Origin: Alphaproteobacteria bacterium
GTDB lineage: Bacteria; Pseudomonadota; Alphaproteobacteria; UBA9219
Length of the DNA: 64,000 bases
Assembly: GCA_009779745.1 (NCBI GenBank)
Contig: WRDR01000007.1
Coordinates: forward strand, 1 to 64,000
Direction: 5' to 3'
Part shown: positions 29,600-39,395 of the stretch, in pieces
Layout of the letters: each line of letters opens with the position of its first letter
Position numbering within the stretch: position 1 is the first letter of the stretch
Made by a program: the position numbers and the translations under genes
The notes under the pieces: generated by a model
The model's input: only the letters and a program-made list of their open reading frames with translations
What the model was told of the DNA's origin: nothing
The model's database searches: none

Positions 29600-31408
29600 A
29601 TGGTTAAAATGACTGATAAATCTCACATACGGAATTTCTCTATAATAGCGCACATAGACCACGGAAAGTCTACGCTGGCAGACCGCTTGATTCAGGCTTG
29701 CGGTGCTTTGGAAGAGCGCGAGATGAAAGAGCAAATCCTCGATAATATGGATATAGAAAGAGAACGCGGAATAACTATTAAAGCTCAGACCGTGCGTCTG
29801 AACTACAAGGCTAAAAACGGAGAGATGTATCAGCTGAACCTTATGGACACTCCCGGGCATGTGGATTTTGCGTATGAAGTCAGCCGTTCGCTTGCGTCAT
29901 GCGAGGGTTCTATTTTAGTAGTCGATGCTTCTCAGGGCGTAGAGGCTCAGACTTTGGCTAATGTGTATCAGGCTTTGGATAATAATCACGAGATTATCCC
30001 TGTGCTCAACAAGATAGATTTGCCTGCTGCTGATCCGGACAGAGTGAAAACTCAGATAGAAGATGTTATAGGGCTTGATACTTCCGAGGCAGTGCTTATT
30101 TCTGCGAAGAGCGGAATTGGGATTACGGAAGTGTTGGAAAGCATAGTGGAGCGTCTTCCGCCTCCAAAAGGCGATGAGAAAGCAAAGCTGAAAGCGTTGT
30201 TAGTAGACAGTTGGTATGATGCGTATTTGGGAGTGATAATTCTTATTCGTGTTGTTGACGGAGTCATAAAAAAGGGACAGAAAATACGCTTCATGGATAC
30301 GGGAGCCGTGCATGAAGTAGACAGAGTCGGTATTTTCACGCCTAAGAAAGAAGAAATATCAGAGCTTAAAGCCGGAGAGCTTGGTTTTATCACTGCGGGC
30401 ATAAAACAGATAAGCGATACGCAGGTGGGAGATACTATTACTGACGACAGGAATCCTGCGGACGAAGCTCTGCCGGGATTTAAGCCTTCCGTGCCTGTAG
30501 TATTCTGCGGACTGTTTCCCGTAGATGCCGCGGACTTTGAGTATCTAAAAGATTCACTAAGAAAACTGGCTCTTAACGATGCCAGCTTCAAGTTTGAGGC
30601 GGAAAGTTCCGTGGCTCTGGGCTTTGGGTTTAGATGCGGTTTTCTGGGACTGCTGCATCTCGAGATTATTCAGGAAAGACTGGAACGTGAGTTCAATTTA
30701 AATCTTATTACTACTGCGCCTTCTGTGATATACCGAGTATATCTCACGAATGGCGAGATGAAAGAACTGCATAATCCTGCGGATATGCCGGACGTTGTGC
30801 GCATAAAGCATATGGAAGAGCCATGGATTAAAGCTACAATACTCACGCCGGACGAGTATTTGGGGAATATTTTGTCTCTGTGCAATGAGAGACGAGGCGA
30901 ACAAGTTGATCTCACTTATGTTGGGTCAAGAGCCATGCTGGTTTACAAATTGCCGCTTAACGAAGTAGTGTTCGATTTCTATGACAGGCTTAAATCTATC
31001 AGCAGAGGGTATGCCAGTTTTGATTATACTCTCGAAGGCTACAGAGAGGGGAATCTGGTTAACCTGTCTATTCTTGTGAACGGAGAGTCGGTTGATGCCT
31101 TAGGCATTATCGTGCACAAGTCCAGCGCGGAAGCCAGAGGCAGAGTTTTATGCGAGCGTCTTAAAGAGCTTATTCCAAAGCACTTGTTCAAGATAGCCAT
31201 ACAGGCTGCGATTGGAGGCAAGGTTATTGCCAGAGAGACTATATCTGCGCTGCGCAAAGACGTAACGGCTAAGTGTTACGGAGGAGACATTTCCAGAAAG
31301 CGTAAATTGCTGGACAAACAAAAGGAAGGCAAAAAGCGTATGCGGCAGTTCGGCGAGGTTGAAATACCTCAGTCTGCATTCATAGCGGCGTTGAAGATTA
31401 GGGATTAG
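29600..31408 (+). CDS. lepA: Elongation factor 4 (LepA)
   Basis: Ribosome back-translocating GTPase. G1 motif [14 protein letters not shown], switch regions (GITIKAQTV), G3 DTPGHVDF, G4 NKIDLP and the LepA-specific C-terminus ([26 protein letters not shown]). 602 residues from ATG 29600; the in-frame ATG 29609 gives 599, the exact E. coli length, and may be the true start. It is followed by an inverted heptad repeat. Confidence 0.97.
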   Translation: MVKMTDKSHIRNFSIIAHIDHGKSTLADRLIQACGALEEREMKEQILDNMDIERERGITIKAQTVRLNYKAKNGEMYQLNLMDTPGHVDFAYEVSRSLASCEGSILVVDASQGVEAQTLANVYQALDNNHEIIPVLNKIDLPAADPDRVKTQIEDVIGLDTSEAVLISAKSGIGITEVLESIVERLPPPKGDEKAKLKALLVDSWYDAYLGVIILIRVVDGVIKKGQKIRFMDTGAVHEVDRVGIFTPKKEEISELKAGELGFITAGIKQISDTQVGDTITDDRNPADEALPGFKPSVPVVFCGLFPVDAADFEYLKDSLRKLALNDASFKFEAESSVALGFGFRCGFLGLLHLEIIQERLEREFNLNLITTAPSVIYRVYLTNGEMKELHNPADMPDVVRIKHMEEPWIKATILTPDEYLGNILSLCNERRGEQVDLTYVGSRAMLVYKLPLNEVVFDFYDRLKSISRGYASFDYTLEGYREGNLVNLSILVNGESVDALGIIVHKSSAEARGRVLCERLKELIPKHLFKIAIQAAIGGKVIARETISALRKDVTAKCYGGDISRKRKLLDKQKEGKKRMRQFGEVEIPQSAFIAALKIRD

Positions 31409-31411
31409 ATG

Positions 31412-31485
31412 GGAATGTAGAATGTAAAATGTAGAATTTATCAACTCAACACTTTACATTCTACATTCTACATTCTACATTTTGT
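31412..31485. repeat. Inverted heptad repeat (AGAATGT type)
   Basis: Forward units GAATGTA GAATGTA AAATGTA GAATTTA face TTTACATT CTACATT CTACATT CTACATT across TCAACTCAACAC. The arms pair almost perfectly and are followed by TTTGTTTT, so the element could terminate lepA transcription. It ends only 4 bases before the next start codon. Confidence 0.85.
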
Positions 31486-31488
31486 TTT

Positions 31489-32817
31489 ATGTCCGTAACT
31501 TTTCATATAATCGTTGTACTAATCCTGATCCTTATTAATGGCTTTTTCTCTATGGCGGAACTGGTCGTAGTTTCTTCACGCAAGGCAAAACTGCGTAAAA
31601 TGATTGAGGACAACAACAAAGAGGCTGCCAGAATTCTCGAGATGAAAGAGAATCCAGTCAAGTTTCTGTCTACTGTTCAGATTGGCAGTACTCTTAATGG
31701 AATCTTGATTGGCGCATATGGCGGTACTACTCTGTCAGGAGATCTTGCCAAGTATTTGGATGCTGTCTTTTGGATAGCTCCGAACGGAGAGAAGATTGCA
31801 TTTGCCTTTACTGTTGTGGCAATTACCTATGTAACTCTTGTAATCGGAGAGCTTGTACCTAAACAGATTGCGCTTACGTATCCCGAAGCTATTGCAGTGT
31901 GCATAGCGAAAATTATGCGTTTTCTGGCTGTAGTTGTTGCTCCTGTTGTCTGGCTGTTGTCAAAGTCTACAAGGATAGTTTTGCGGCTCCTAGGGCTGCG
32001 CAGTAATCCTGATAATACTATTACCGAAGAAGAGGTCAAATATATCATAACTGAGGGCATGGTGTCGGGTGCGCTGAAACCTCAGGAGAAGGATATGCTG
32101 GAGGGAGTTATGCGTATTTCCGACAGGACAGTGCGTACTATAATGACTCCGAGAATGGACATTGTGTGGCTTAACTTGGACGCTTCCGATGCAGAGATAG
32201 AAGGGATTATACACTCTAAGGGACACAGCCATTTTCCTGTTGCAAAAGGAGATTTGGAAGAGGTTATCGGAGTGGTTCATGCGAAAGATTTATTAACTGA
32301 GAGGCTTTCTAAGAAGGATAGTTCTTCCGGTTTGAAAGAGGCTGTATCTTCCGTGATGCAGCGTCCTTTGATAGTGCCGGATACGACTACTATTATCAGG
32401 CTCATAGAACAATTCCGCAGCACTATGCAGCACACGGCAGTAGTCGTGGACGAGTACGGCAGCATAGAAGGCTTGGTTTCTACTATGGACGTGATAGAGG
32501 CTATTACCGGCGAGCTGCCGGACGCAGGAGAGGCCATAGAGCTGAGACCTGTAAAAAGAGAGGACGGAAGCTGGCTCTTGGACGGCATGACTCCGGTTGA
32601 TGAAGTGGAGATGCTGTTTAAAATAAAGAACATGAAGGGCGAGGGGGATTTTGAAACGCTGGCAGGATTTATTATGGATAGACTGAAAAAGGTTCCGGCA
32701 GAAGGAGACAGTTTTATATATTCCGATATAAAATTTGAAGTTGTCGACATGGACGGAAGGCGGGTAGACAAGGTGATGGCAAATCAAATGGCTGTAGATG
32801 AAGATGTACAGGAATAG
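31489..32817 (+). CDS. CorC/HlyC-type membrane protein (DUF21-CBS)
   Basis: 442 residues. The N-terminal DUF21 membrane domain (FHIIVVLILILINGFFSMAELVVVSSRK, followed by further helices to about 140) precedes two CBS domains (MTPRMDIVWL, VVVDEYGSIEGLVSTMDVIEAI) and a C-terminal CorC_HlyC domain (DFETLAGFIMDRLKKVPAEGDSF). Family members are implicated in Mg2+/Co2+ handling; the hemolysin name is historical. The stop overlaps the next gene by 20 bases. Confidence 0.9.
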   Translation: MSVTFHIIVVLILILINGFFSMAELVVVSSRKAKLRKMIEDNNKEAARILEMKENPVKFLSTVQIGSTLNGILIGAYGGTTLSGDLAKYLDAVFWIAPNGEKIAFAFTVVAITYVTLVIGELVPKQIALTYPEAIAVCIAKIMRFLAVVVAPVVWLLSKSTRIVLRLLGLRSNPDNTITEEEVKYIITEGMVSGALKPQEKDMLEGVMRISDRTVRTIMTPRMDIVWLNLDASDAEIEGIIHSKGHSHFPVAKGDLEEVIGVVHAKDLLTERLSKKDSSSGLKEAVSSVMQRPLIVPDTTTIIRLIEQFRSTMQHTAVVVDEYGSIEGLVSTMDVIEAITGELPDAGEAIELRPVKREDGSWLLDGMTPVDEVEMLFKIKNMKGEGDFETLAGFIMDRLKKVPAEGDSFIYSDIKFEVVDMDGRRVDKVMANQMAVDEDVQE

Positions 32818-33814
32818 AAAAAGCGTATCTTGTTGGGTCGTGAGTGACGGCAAAGCCGGAATGGAGAATTCCTGTTTAGGGCTTGCAAAGTATATGGGGC
32901 TTTTGCCTGTAGTAAAAAGAATAAAACTGAGATTTCCGTTTAAACAGCTGGTCCCGTTTTGGAGATGGTGGCTTAGTTATGCCTTTAGCAAAGACGGAGA
33001 CAGCATAACGCCGTCCTTTCCGGATATTTTAATAGCGTGCGGAAGGGCAAGCACTGCGGCATCGCTGTTTGTTAAAAAGGAGTCTTTGAAGTATCCCGAG
33101 ATAAATAACGGGAAAGGGACTTTTGTTGTACAGATACAAAATCCGTATATAGACACTAGGCTGTTTGATTTGATAATTACGCCCAAGCACGATTTGCTGA
33201 AGGGCAAAAATGTTATAGAGACGACAGGAGGACTGCATAAACTGTGTTCAGAGGATTTGAAGGCTGCGGCGGACGAGTTTGGATTTAAAAAGAATAGTAA
33301 GCCTGTAGTGTCTGTACTTATTGGCGGCAGCAATGCTGTTTACAAGCTGGAAAAAGATGAGATGCAGAAGCTGGCAGAGCAGCTTAAAGCCATAGCACTG
33401 ACAGGAAAATATCGCTTGATGATTACGGGGTCCAGAAGAACCGGAGAGGAGAACATAGCTGTATTGAATAGGGTTTTAGAAGGCTCAGGAGTTTACATCT
33501 GGGATATGCAAGGCGCAAATCCTTATTTTGCTATGCTGGAGCTGGCGGATTACATATTGGTTACAGGGGACAGCGTGAACATGGTGACCGAGGCGTGTTC
33601 TGTTGGAAAGCCGGTAATGATTATTCCGCTTAAAGGAGGGTCTAAGAAGTTTGAGAGATTTCACAAGCTGTTGTTGGACAGCGGTTACGTTAGGATTTTC
33701 AGAGGAGACATAGAAGATTTCCCGAATAACTCGTGCAACGAAATGCCGGAGGTAGCGGAGGCGGTGTGGAAGGCGTATGACGTTTTTTTAAAAGAATCAT
33801 TTCCAAAAAAGTGA
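32798..33814 (+). CDS. ELM1 / GtrOC1-family protein
   Basis: 338 residues of the Mito_fiss_Elm1 family (PF06258), common in alphaproteobacteria. Signature stretches: SCWVVSDGKAGMENSCLGLAKYMG, PDILIACGRAS, VVQIQNPYIDTRLFDLIITPKHD, SVLIGGSNAVYKL and LVTGDSVNMVTEACSVGKPVMI. The fold resembles GT-B glycosyltransferases. The bacterial function is not established. It overlaps the CorC-like gene by 20 bases, which suggests coupling. Confidence 0.88.
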   Translation: MKMYRNRKSVSCWVVSDGKAGMENSCLGLAKYMGLLPVVKRIKLRFPFKQLVPFWRWWLSYAFSKDGDSITPSFPDILIACGRASTAASLFVKKESLKYPEINNGKGTFVVQIQNPYIDTRLFDLIITPKHDLLKGKNVIETTGGLHKLCSEDLKAAADEFGFKKNSKPVVSVLIGGSNAVYKLEKDEMQKLAEQLKAIALTGKYRLMITGSRRTGEENIAVLNRVLEGSGVYIWDMQGANPYFAMLELADYILVTGDSVNMVTEACSVGKPVMIIPLKGGSKKFERFHKLLLDSGYVRIFRGDIEDFPNNSCNEMPEVAEAVWKAYDVFLKESFPKK

Positions 33815-33820
33815 TTCTTT
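33791..33820 (+). terminator. Stem-loop at the ELM1 gene end
   Basis: AAAGAATCA (33791-33799) pairs perfectly with TGATTCTTT (33812-33820) around a 12-base A-rich loop. The stop codon lies in the second arm. TCTTTTTTG follows about 10 bases later. It is a possible terminator or mRNA 3'-end structure before sppA. Confidence 0.45.
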
Positions 33821-33861
33821 GAGATAATGTCTTTTTTGCAAAATTAATCGGAAAATTAAAA

Positions 33862-35655
33862 GTGTTCAGCTTCATCAAAACTTCTCTGGCAGTGTTCGGC
33901 TTTCTCGTCCTTTTTATCATAGGCGCAATAGTTGCGCTTGTTTATCAAATTCCAACAGGCGTAATGTCTAAGCCGCAGAAGATTATTCTAACTCTGGATT
34001 TTAAACAGCCTGTCTCGGAGCGGAAAGACAGGTCACCAATCGACATAATAAACAACGATACTTCTATAGTACTGTTGGATGTCATAAGAGCTATAGAAGC
34101 CGCCTCCAAAGACGACAGCGTCAAAGGCATAGTCGCTTTGTTCGGCAGCGAGCAGCCTTCTATGACAACTGTTCAAGAGATTCTGCCGGCATTAAGAAAA
34201 TTCCGCGATACAGGGAAATTCTCGTATGCTTTCGGCACCAGTTTCGGAGATTTCGGAACCGGCAGCCGCTCTTATATGCTTGCAAGTGTTTTTGACAACA
34301 TCTGGCTTCAGCCTGTCGGGACAGTAAGCCTTACAGGCATGGGATTATTTGCGCCTTTTGCTAAAGAAGCCTTTGAGAAAGTCGGTGTCGTGCCTGATTT
34401 TATGCAGCGGGAAGAGTACAAGAATGTAATGGATTTTGCTCAGATGACTGAGTTTTCCCCTCATGTAAGAGAAGAGCTTACCGGCGTATTGTACAGTCTC
34501 TCAAATCAGCTGGCTCACGGCATTTCTTTGAACAGGCGTAAAGACATTGACGGAGTTAAATCACTGATGAAAGAGGGGCCTTTCATAGATGAAGATGCTC
34601 TGGCAAACGGGCTGATAACAAAGCTGGCTTATTATGATGAACTAGAGGAAGAAGTTAAAAAGCAAGCCGGAGGCGATGCCGGATACATAGATGCAAGTAC
34701 ATATTTATCATTTGTAAAAAGCGATGCGCTTTTGCAGGACGTTAAGAAAGGCGCGTCCGGAACTAAGGTTGCGTTGATTTATGCGCTCGGGAATATTGTC
34801 GAAGGCGATAAAGGAGCTTTTAACAGCGACAGGGTTGCGAATTCTCAAGACATAGCCGAGGCATTCCGTCAGGCTGAAGAAGATGACGAGATAAGAGCCG
34901 TAGTATTCCGTATAGACAGCCCCGGAGGTTCTCCAGTAGCATCTGAGACAATACGCAGAGCTGTGAAGAATGTTCAGAAGAAAAAGAAGCCGGTAATAGT
35001 GTCTATGGGTGAGACTGCGGGTTCGGGAGGATATTGGATAGCCATGGACGCTGATAAAATAGTTGCAAACGGAGCGACTATTACCGGCTCTATAGGAGTT
35101 GTTGCCGGAAAGTTCGCTGCAGAAGAGGGGCTTAAAAAGATAGGAGTATCCATAGATGAAATTACCATGTCTTCGAACGCAGGCATGTGGAATATGTTCA
35201 GGACATTTTCCGAAGAACAAAAAAACAAAGTGAATGCGCTTTTGGATAAGACTTATGATGTTTTTGTCAAAGGAGTATCCGAAGGCAGAAAGATTCCCAT
35301 GAGCAAGATGCCTTCCATAGCAAAGGGAAGAATTTTTACCGGAGAGCAGGCTCTGAAGGTTGGACTTATTGATGCTGTCGGAGGATATGATGCTGCTTTC
35401 AAAGCGGTCAGGGACGTTTTGGGTTTAGATGCCAATGCAAAATTATCATTTACTGTTTTGCCTGCGGAGCCGTCTCAGTTTGAAAAAATACTCAAGCTCC
35501 TAAAAGAATTCAGCGCAGATGCCGATAAGTTTTCTTCATTTATGAAAAGTGCCTCGCTGTTTTCTTTTCTTTCCAAGACTCCTATTGTTCAGAATACTGC
35601 TTTGATTTCTCAGGAGCCGGTCTTAGCCGTGATGGGAGGCGTTTACTATGAGTAA
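33862..35655 (+). CDS. sppA: Signal peptide peptidase SppA (67K type)
   Basis: A membrane-bound serine protease that degrades cleaved signal peptides. GTG 33862 gives an N-terminal anchor (TSLAVFGFLVLFIIGAIVALVYQI). Two S49 domains follow: the N-terminal one carries the likely general-base Lys in QREEYKNVMDFAQ, and the C-terminal one the nucleophile region VSMGETAGSGGYWIAM. FRIDSPGGSPVAS and GSIGVVAGKF are also typical. 597 residues, normal for the long form. It overlaps murG by 8 bases. Confidence 0.94.
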   Translation: MFSFIKTSLAVFGFLVLFIIGAIVALVYQIPTGVMSKPQKIILTLDFKQPVSERKDRSPIDIINNDTSIVLLDVIRAIEAASKDDSVKGIVALFGSEQPSMTTVQEILPALRKFRDTGKFSYAFGTSFGDFGTGSRSYMLASVFDNIWLQPVGTVSLTGMGLFAPFAKEAFEKVGVVPDFMQREEYKNVMDFAQMTEFSPHVREELTGVLYSLSNQLAHGISLNRRKDIDGVKSLMKEGPFIDEDALANGLITKLAYYDELEEEVKKQAGGDAGYIDASTYLSFVKSDALLQDVKKGASGTKVALIYALGNIVEGDKGAFNSDRVANSQDIAEAFRQAEEDDEIRAVVFRIDSPGGSPVASETIRRAVKNVQKKKKPVIVSMGETAGSGGYWIAMDADKIVANGATITGSIGVVAGKFAAEEGLKKIGVSIDEITMSSNAGMWNMFRTFSEEQKNKVNALLDKTYDVFVKGVSEGRKIPMSKMPSIAKGRIFTGEQALKVGLIDAVGGYDAAFKAVRDVLGLDANAKLSFTVLPAEPSQFEKILKLLKEFSADADKFSSFMKSASLFSFLSKTPIVQNTALISQEPVLAVMGGVYYE

Positions 35656-36766
35656 TGATAACGAAAAACAGCTCTGTGTTGTCTTGGCTGCCGGAGGTAC
35701 TGGCGGGCATATTTTTCCGGCAGAGGCTTTGGCCAGAGAGCTTGTCGGAAGAGGCGTAAAAGTAGCTCTTTTAACTGACAAAAGAGGGACTAATTTCAGC
35801 AAAGACTTGTCTGTTGATGTTTACAGGATAAAGGCAAGCTCTTTCGGATATGGTTTTTGGGGGAAGATTCGAAGCATAATCCAAATGGGACTGGGAGTCA
35901 TACAAGCTGCTTTGAGGCTTACTAAGATTGCGCCGGACGCGGTAGTAGGCTTTGGCGGCTATCCGTCAGTGCCGACAGTATATGCGGCGGCTAAAATGGG
36001 AATTCCTATACTCTTGCACGATCAGAATGCGATTATCGGCAGAGCCAATCAGGCAATGCTGGGGTACGCCGGCGTTTTGGCTACGTCTTTTCCTACTGTG
36101 TCCGGAGTACATGCTGAAGATGAGTATAAGCTGCAATATACGGGCAATCCTGTAAGACCGGCTTTTACTGCACTAAGAGCCAGACCGTATCCGATGATAC
36201 AAGATGATGAGAGCGTTATAAAAATTTTGGTTCTCGGAGGGAGTCAGGGAGCCAGAGTGTTCTCAAGAACCGTGCCTGCCGCCATAGCATTGCTGCCTGA
36301 TAAGATTAAACGGCGTATTGTTATTGCCCAGCAGTGCAGACCGGAGGACATAGAAGCTGCGCGGTATGCGTTTGCTGCGGCCGGAATTGATGCTGAACTG
36401 TCTGCTTTTTTCAACGATGTGCCGGAAAGAATGGCTGATTATCACCTTGTTATTTGCAGGGCAGGGGGATCTACGGTTGCAGAGTTAAGCACTATTGGAA
36501 GACCTTCCATACTTGTGCCGTTCCCGCACGGACATGCAGGAGAGCAGATGGCTAATGCTTCATTTCTGGCGCAGAACGGAGCTGCTTGGATTATTCCGGA
36601 CGCTGCATTCACGCCGGAGGCTTTAGTTGTGAGATTAGAGTCTGTTATTTCTAACCCGGAATCTCTGGCTAAGGCGGCAGCGTCTGCAAGAGCCAGTGCT
36701 AAGGTCATGGCAGTTGACGCTTTGGCTGATGCGGTAGTTAATTTGAAAAGCGGAATTAGTAGATAA
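35648..36766 (+). CDS. murG: UDP-GlcNAc:lipid I transferase MurG
   Basis: Makes lipid II in peptidoglycan synthesis. GT-B motifs: VLAAGGTGGHIFPAEALA at the N-terminus, VVGFGGYPSVPTVYAA, HDQNAIIGRAN, VLGGSQGARVF, and CRAGGSTVAELSTIGRPSILVPFPHG in the UDP-GlcNAc site. 372 residues. GGGAGG within sppA serves as ribosome binding site. It stands outside the usual mur/dcw cluster, with sppA rather than murC or ftsW as neighbour. Confidence 0.97.
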   Translation: MSNDNEKQLCVVLAAGGTGGHIFPAEALARELVGRGVKVALLTDKRGTNFSKDLSVDVYRIKASSFGYGFWGKIRSIIQMGLGVIQAALRLTKIAPDAVVGFGGYPSVPTVYAAAKMGIPILLHDQNAIIGRANQAMLGYAGVLATSFPTVSGVHAEDEYKLQYTGNPVRPAFTALRARPYPMIQDDESVIKILVLGGSQGARVFSRTVPAAIALLPDKIKRRIVIAQQCRPEDIEAARYAFAAAGIDAELSAFFNDVPERMADYHLVICRAGGSTVAELSTIGRPSILVPFPHGHAGEQMANASFLAQNGAAWIIPDAAFTPEALVVRLESVISNPESLAKAAASARASAKVMAVDALADAVVNLKSGISR

Positions 36767-36771
36767 ATAAT

Positions 36772-36860
36772 AATGCAGAATGCGGAAATAAGAATGTGGG
36801 ATTAGGAGTTGGAGGTTGTTGTCCCTCCTCTTGTCATTCCCGCGGAGGGGCGGGAATGAC
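36772..36860. repeat. Composite repeat: heptads plus GTCATTCCCGC palindrome
   Basis: Heptad-like units (GCAGAAT GCGGAAA TAAGAAT GTGGGAT TAGGAGT TGGAGG) are followed by a perfect palindrome, GTCATTCCCGC (36834-36844) facing GCGGGAATGAC (36851-36861). The ATTCCC...GGGAAT core resembles dispersed repeats such as neisserial dRS3. The same pieces occur upstream of the surface-protein gene at 235 and at 48.8 kb. Confidence 0.75.
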
Positions 36861-36872
36861 AAATTTCTTTTA

Positions 36873-38191
36873 TTGGCTTTAGCTCTTACCTTTCTAACCT
36901 CTCAGGCATTTGCAGCTACCCCGCCTCTTTGCAAAATCGGAACCGTTGCGAATCTTGTTCAGACAGGTAGTACTTGGACATGGGAGTGCCAAGGGAAGCA
37001 TGGAGGAACAACTGCATCTTGCGCCCCGAAGATAAATGGTGTGTGCGGAACAGCAGATGGAATTGCAACAGCCGATGCGCCGACTGATGACAGATGCTCT
37101 CTTGGCGATGCTGGTGCAGTAACGGAAGAAAACAACACATTCAAATGGGCGTGCAACGGCATAAACGGAGGAGATGCTGTCACAACCTGCTTCGCCCCAA
37201 GATAGCGAACGGTGTGTGCGGCAGTGCACACGGACAGGGGTTTGCATCTGCGCCGACAACGAACCTGTGTGCAGACGGAAGCACTCCGGCAACAAGCGGT
37301 GAAGGACCGTGGACTTGGGAATGTGAAGGAATTAATGGCGGACTGCCTGCTTCTTGCTCTGCAAGCAATGCAATAAACGGCGTGTGCGGGGACTTTACAA
37401 CTGCTCTTTGCAGTGTAGGTACTAATACAACACTTAGCTTGAGCGGGACTAATTGGGTGTGGTCGTGCCAAGGTATACATGGAGGAAATAATGCCTCGTG
37501 CAGTGCTGCCGGATTGTCACGAATAACTTTGGTTACTAATGGAAACTCCAGAGGAAGCATTACATTATATAATAACAAGTTATATCTTCCGCGCAGTGCT
37601 AATAGTGTACCCCACAACCCTCAATTATTAGACGTAGTAAATTTAGCTAATAATGCGGTATCACAAATAAATTTAGGTACCCCAATTCATAGAGGCGGTA
37701 TAATGGAACACAATGGCAGATTATATATACCTTGGTACAACGCCTCGACAAAGGTTAGTTATTTAGATGTGGTGAATACAGCCAATAATGCAGTATCAAC
37801 TATGCAGTTAAGTGCTCCAAGGGTTGGAACCGCAATGGCAGAATACAATAATAAATTATATATTACTTATGGTACTTCAAATCAATACGCAGCAACACTT
37901 GGAGATAATAATTCAGTATTGGCTGTAGTAGATACAACCAATAATGCACTATCACAAATAAATTTAGGTGTTGCAGATAACAGACTCTCTGTAATAGTAC
38001 ACAATAATAAATTGTATATGCCCAGAACTACTGCATTAGATATACTGGATTTATCTGATGGGTCAGTTTCGACTATAGCTCTTGGTACCGGCAACGGAGG
38101 AACTAACGCAGTTATACATGATAATAAGCTATATATGGGTATTACCTTCAACAGTATTTTAAGTGTATTAAGACTCCCGCCTCCACACTAA
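36873..38191 (+). pseudogene. Cys-rich surface protein with beta-propeller-like repeats, frameshifted (paralog 2)
   Basis: From a likely TTG start at about 36873, a signal peptide (MALALTFLTSQAFA) precedes modules of the type PLCKIGTVANLVQ...TWTWECQGKHGG. The first frame stops at 37205 after TTCFAPR. The same module train continues without a break in another frame from about 37199 (IANGVCGSAHGQGFASAPTTNLCADG...). CCCCAAGATAGCG here corresponds to CCCCGAAGATAAA in the sister modules, so one base appears to be missing near 37197-37200. After three more Cys modules come four to five propeller-like repeats (YNNKLYLP, NNAVSQINLG). The protein would be about 435 residues if repaired. It may be a decayed or switchable gene, or an assembly indel. 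Confidence 0.75.
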
Positions 38192-38345
38192 CGGGCTTCC
38201 TCCTTCTCCCTGCGGGCTACGGCGGATAAGTCGCCACTGCCACCCCCTGCGCGCGCCTGCGAAGGGGATTTTTAAAAAAGATATGTTTTATTTATAGAAT
38301 AATGTGCTACCATACCGCTTCTTTTCGTAATTCTCTAATATAAAA
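38192..38345. other. Intergenic region, no gene found
   Basis: A GC-rich first half with small inverted segments (GGCTACGGCGGATAAGTCGCC, CCTGCGCGCGCCTGCGAAGG) changes to an AT-rich second half before yejE. The GC-rich part resembles the CCCGCGAAGG palindrome material at other repeat sites. A TAATAT lies 4 bases before the yejE ATG. No ORF or RNA gene is supported. Confidence 0.5.
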
Positions 38346-39395
38346 ATGATATTCAACGCAAAAAACATGTCTCCGGTAAATCAAAGACGCTGGCAGAACT
38401 TTAAGTCAAACAAAAGAGGCTTCTGGTCGTTATGGATATTCTTGTGTCTGTTTTTTGTGACGCTCTTTGCCGAATTCATTGCGAACGACAAGCCTTTGTT
38501 AATCTCGTTTGAGAACAGGCTTTACTATCCTGTATTTGTGAACTACCCGGAGACTAAATTCGACGGCGTGTTCGAAACAGAAGCAAGCTATAGGGATCCT
38601 GTTGTAAAAGAACTCATACAAGCAAAAGGCTGGATTGTGTGGGCGCCGATTCCTTTTTCCTATAAAACCATTAATTACGAGCTGCAAACTCCCGCTCCTT
38701 CGCCTCCTTCCAAAGCCAACTGGCTGGGAACGGACGATCAGGGCAGGGACGTGCTGGCTAGGATAATCTATGGGTTCAGGATTTCCGTACTGTTCGGGCT
38801 TATTTTGACTGTTGTTTCTTCTGTTGTGGGCATAGTTGTTGGAGCGGTTCAAGGCTATTTCGGCGGCAAAACCGACTTGATAATGCAGCGTTTCATAGAG
38901 ATATGGAACGGAATGCCGGTATTATATCTGCTGATAATAATGGCTTCTCTGATACAGCCTAATTTCTGGTGGCTGCTTGGGCTTATGCTGATATTCTCTT
39001 GGATGTCTTTAGTCGCAGTGGTAAGAGCCGAGTTTCTCAGAGCCAGAAATATTGAATTTGTAAGAGCTGCGAGAGCTTTGGGCTCCGGCGATTTACGCAT
39101 CATGTTCATACACATTCTGCCGAATGCGACAGTAGTTGCCATAACGTTTTTACCATTCATCATGAATCAGTCTATAACTACTCTTACTGCTTTGGACTTT
39201 CTGGGGTTCGGCTTGCCTCCGGGTTCTCCGTCTCTGGGCGAGCTGCTGAATCAGGGAAAGAATAATCTGCAAGCTCCTTGGCTGGGGATAAGCGCATTCT
39301 TTGTGCTGGGTGTTATGCTGACGCTGCTTATTTTCATAGGCGAGGCTGTAAGAGACGCTTTGGATTCCAGAAAATCGCTTAGGAATAAACAATGA
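38346..39395 (+). CDS. yejE: Peptide/microcin C ABC transporter permease YejE
   Basis: Inner-membrane permease. 349 residues with the N-terminal YejE signature MSPVNQRRWQNFKSNKRGFWSLWIF, a periplasmic insert with LGTDDQGRDVLARIIYGFRIS, and the ABC permease EAA loop RAARALGSGDLRIMFIHILPN. The in-frame ATG 38367, which begins exactly at the conserved MSP, is the likelier start. Partner yejF overlaps by 4 bases (ATGA). The usual upstream yejA (binding protein) and yejB (second permease) are missing at this place. Confidence 0.94.
   Translation: MIFNAKNMSPVNQRRWQNFKSNKRGFWSLWIFLCLFFVTLFAEFIANDKPLLISFENRLYYPVFVNYPETKFDGVFETEASYRDPVVKELIQAKGWIVWAPIPFSYKTINYELQTPAPSPPSKANWLGTDDQGRDVLARIIYGFRISVLFGLILTVVSSVVGIVVGAVQGYFGGKTDLIMQRFIEIWNGMPVLYLLIIMASLIQPNFWWLLGLMLIFSWMSLVAVVRAEFLRARNIEFVRAARALGSGDLRIMFIHILPNATVVAITFLPFIMNQSITTLTALDFLGFGLPPGSPSLGELLNQGKNNLQAPWLGISAFFVLGVMLTLLIFIGEAVRDALDSRKSLRNKQ

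Noticed and set aside
37180-37617. Minus-strand ORFs across the frameshifted surface protein
   Set aside because: They arise from the repetitive Cys-module DNA read backwards; the same shadow recurs at paralog 3.
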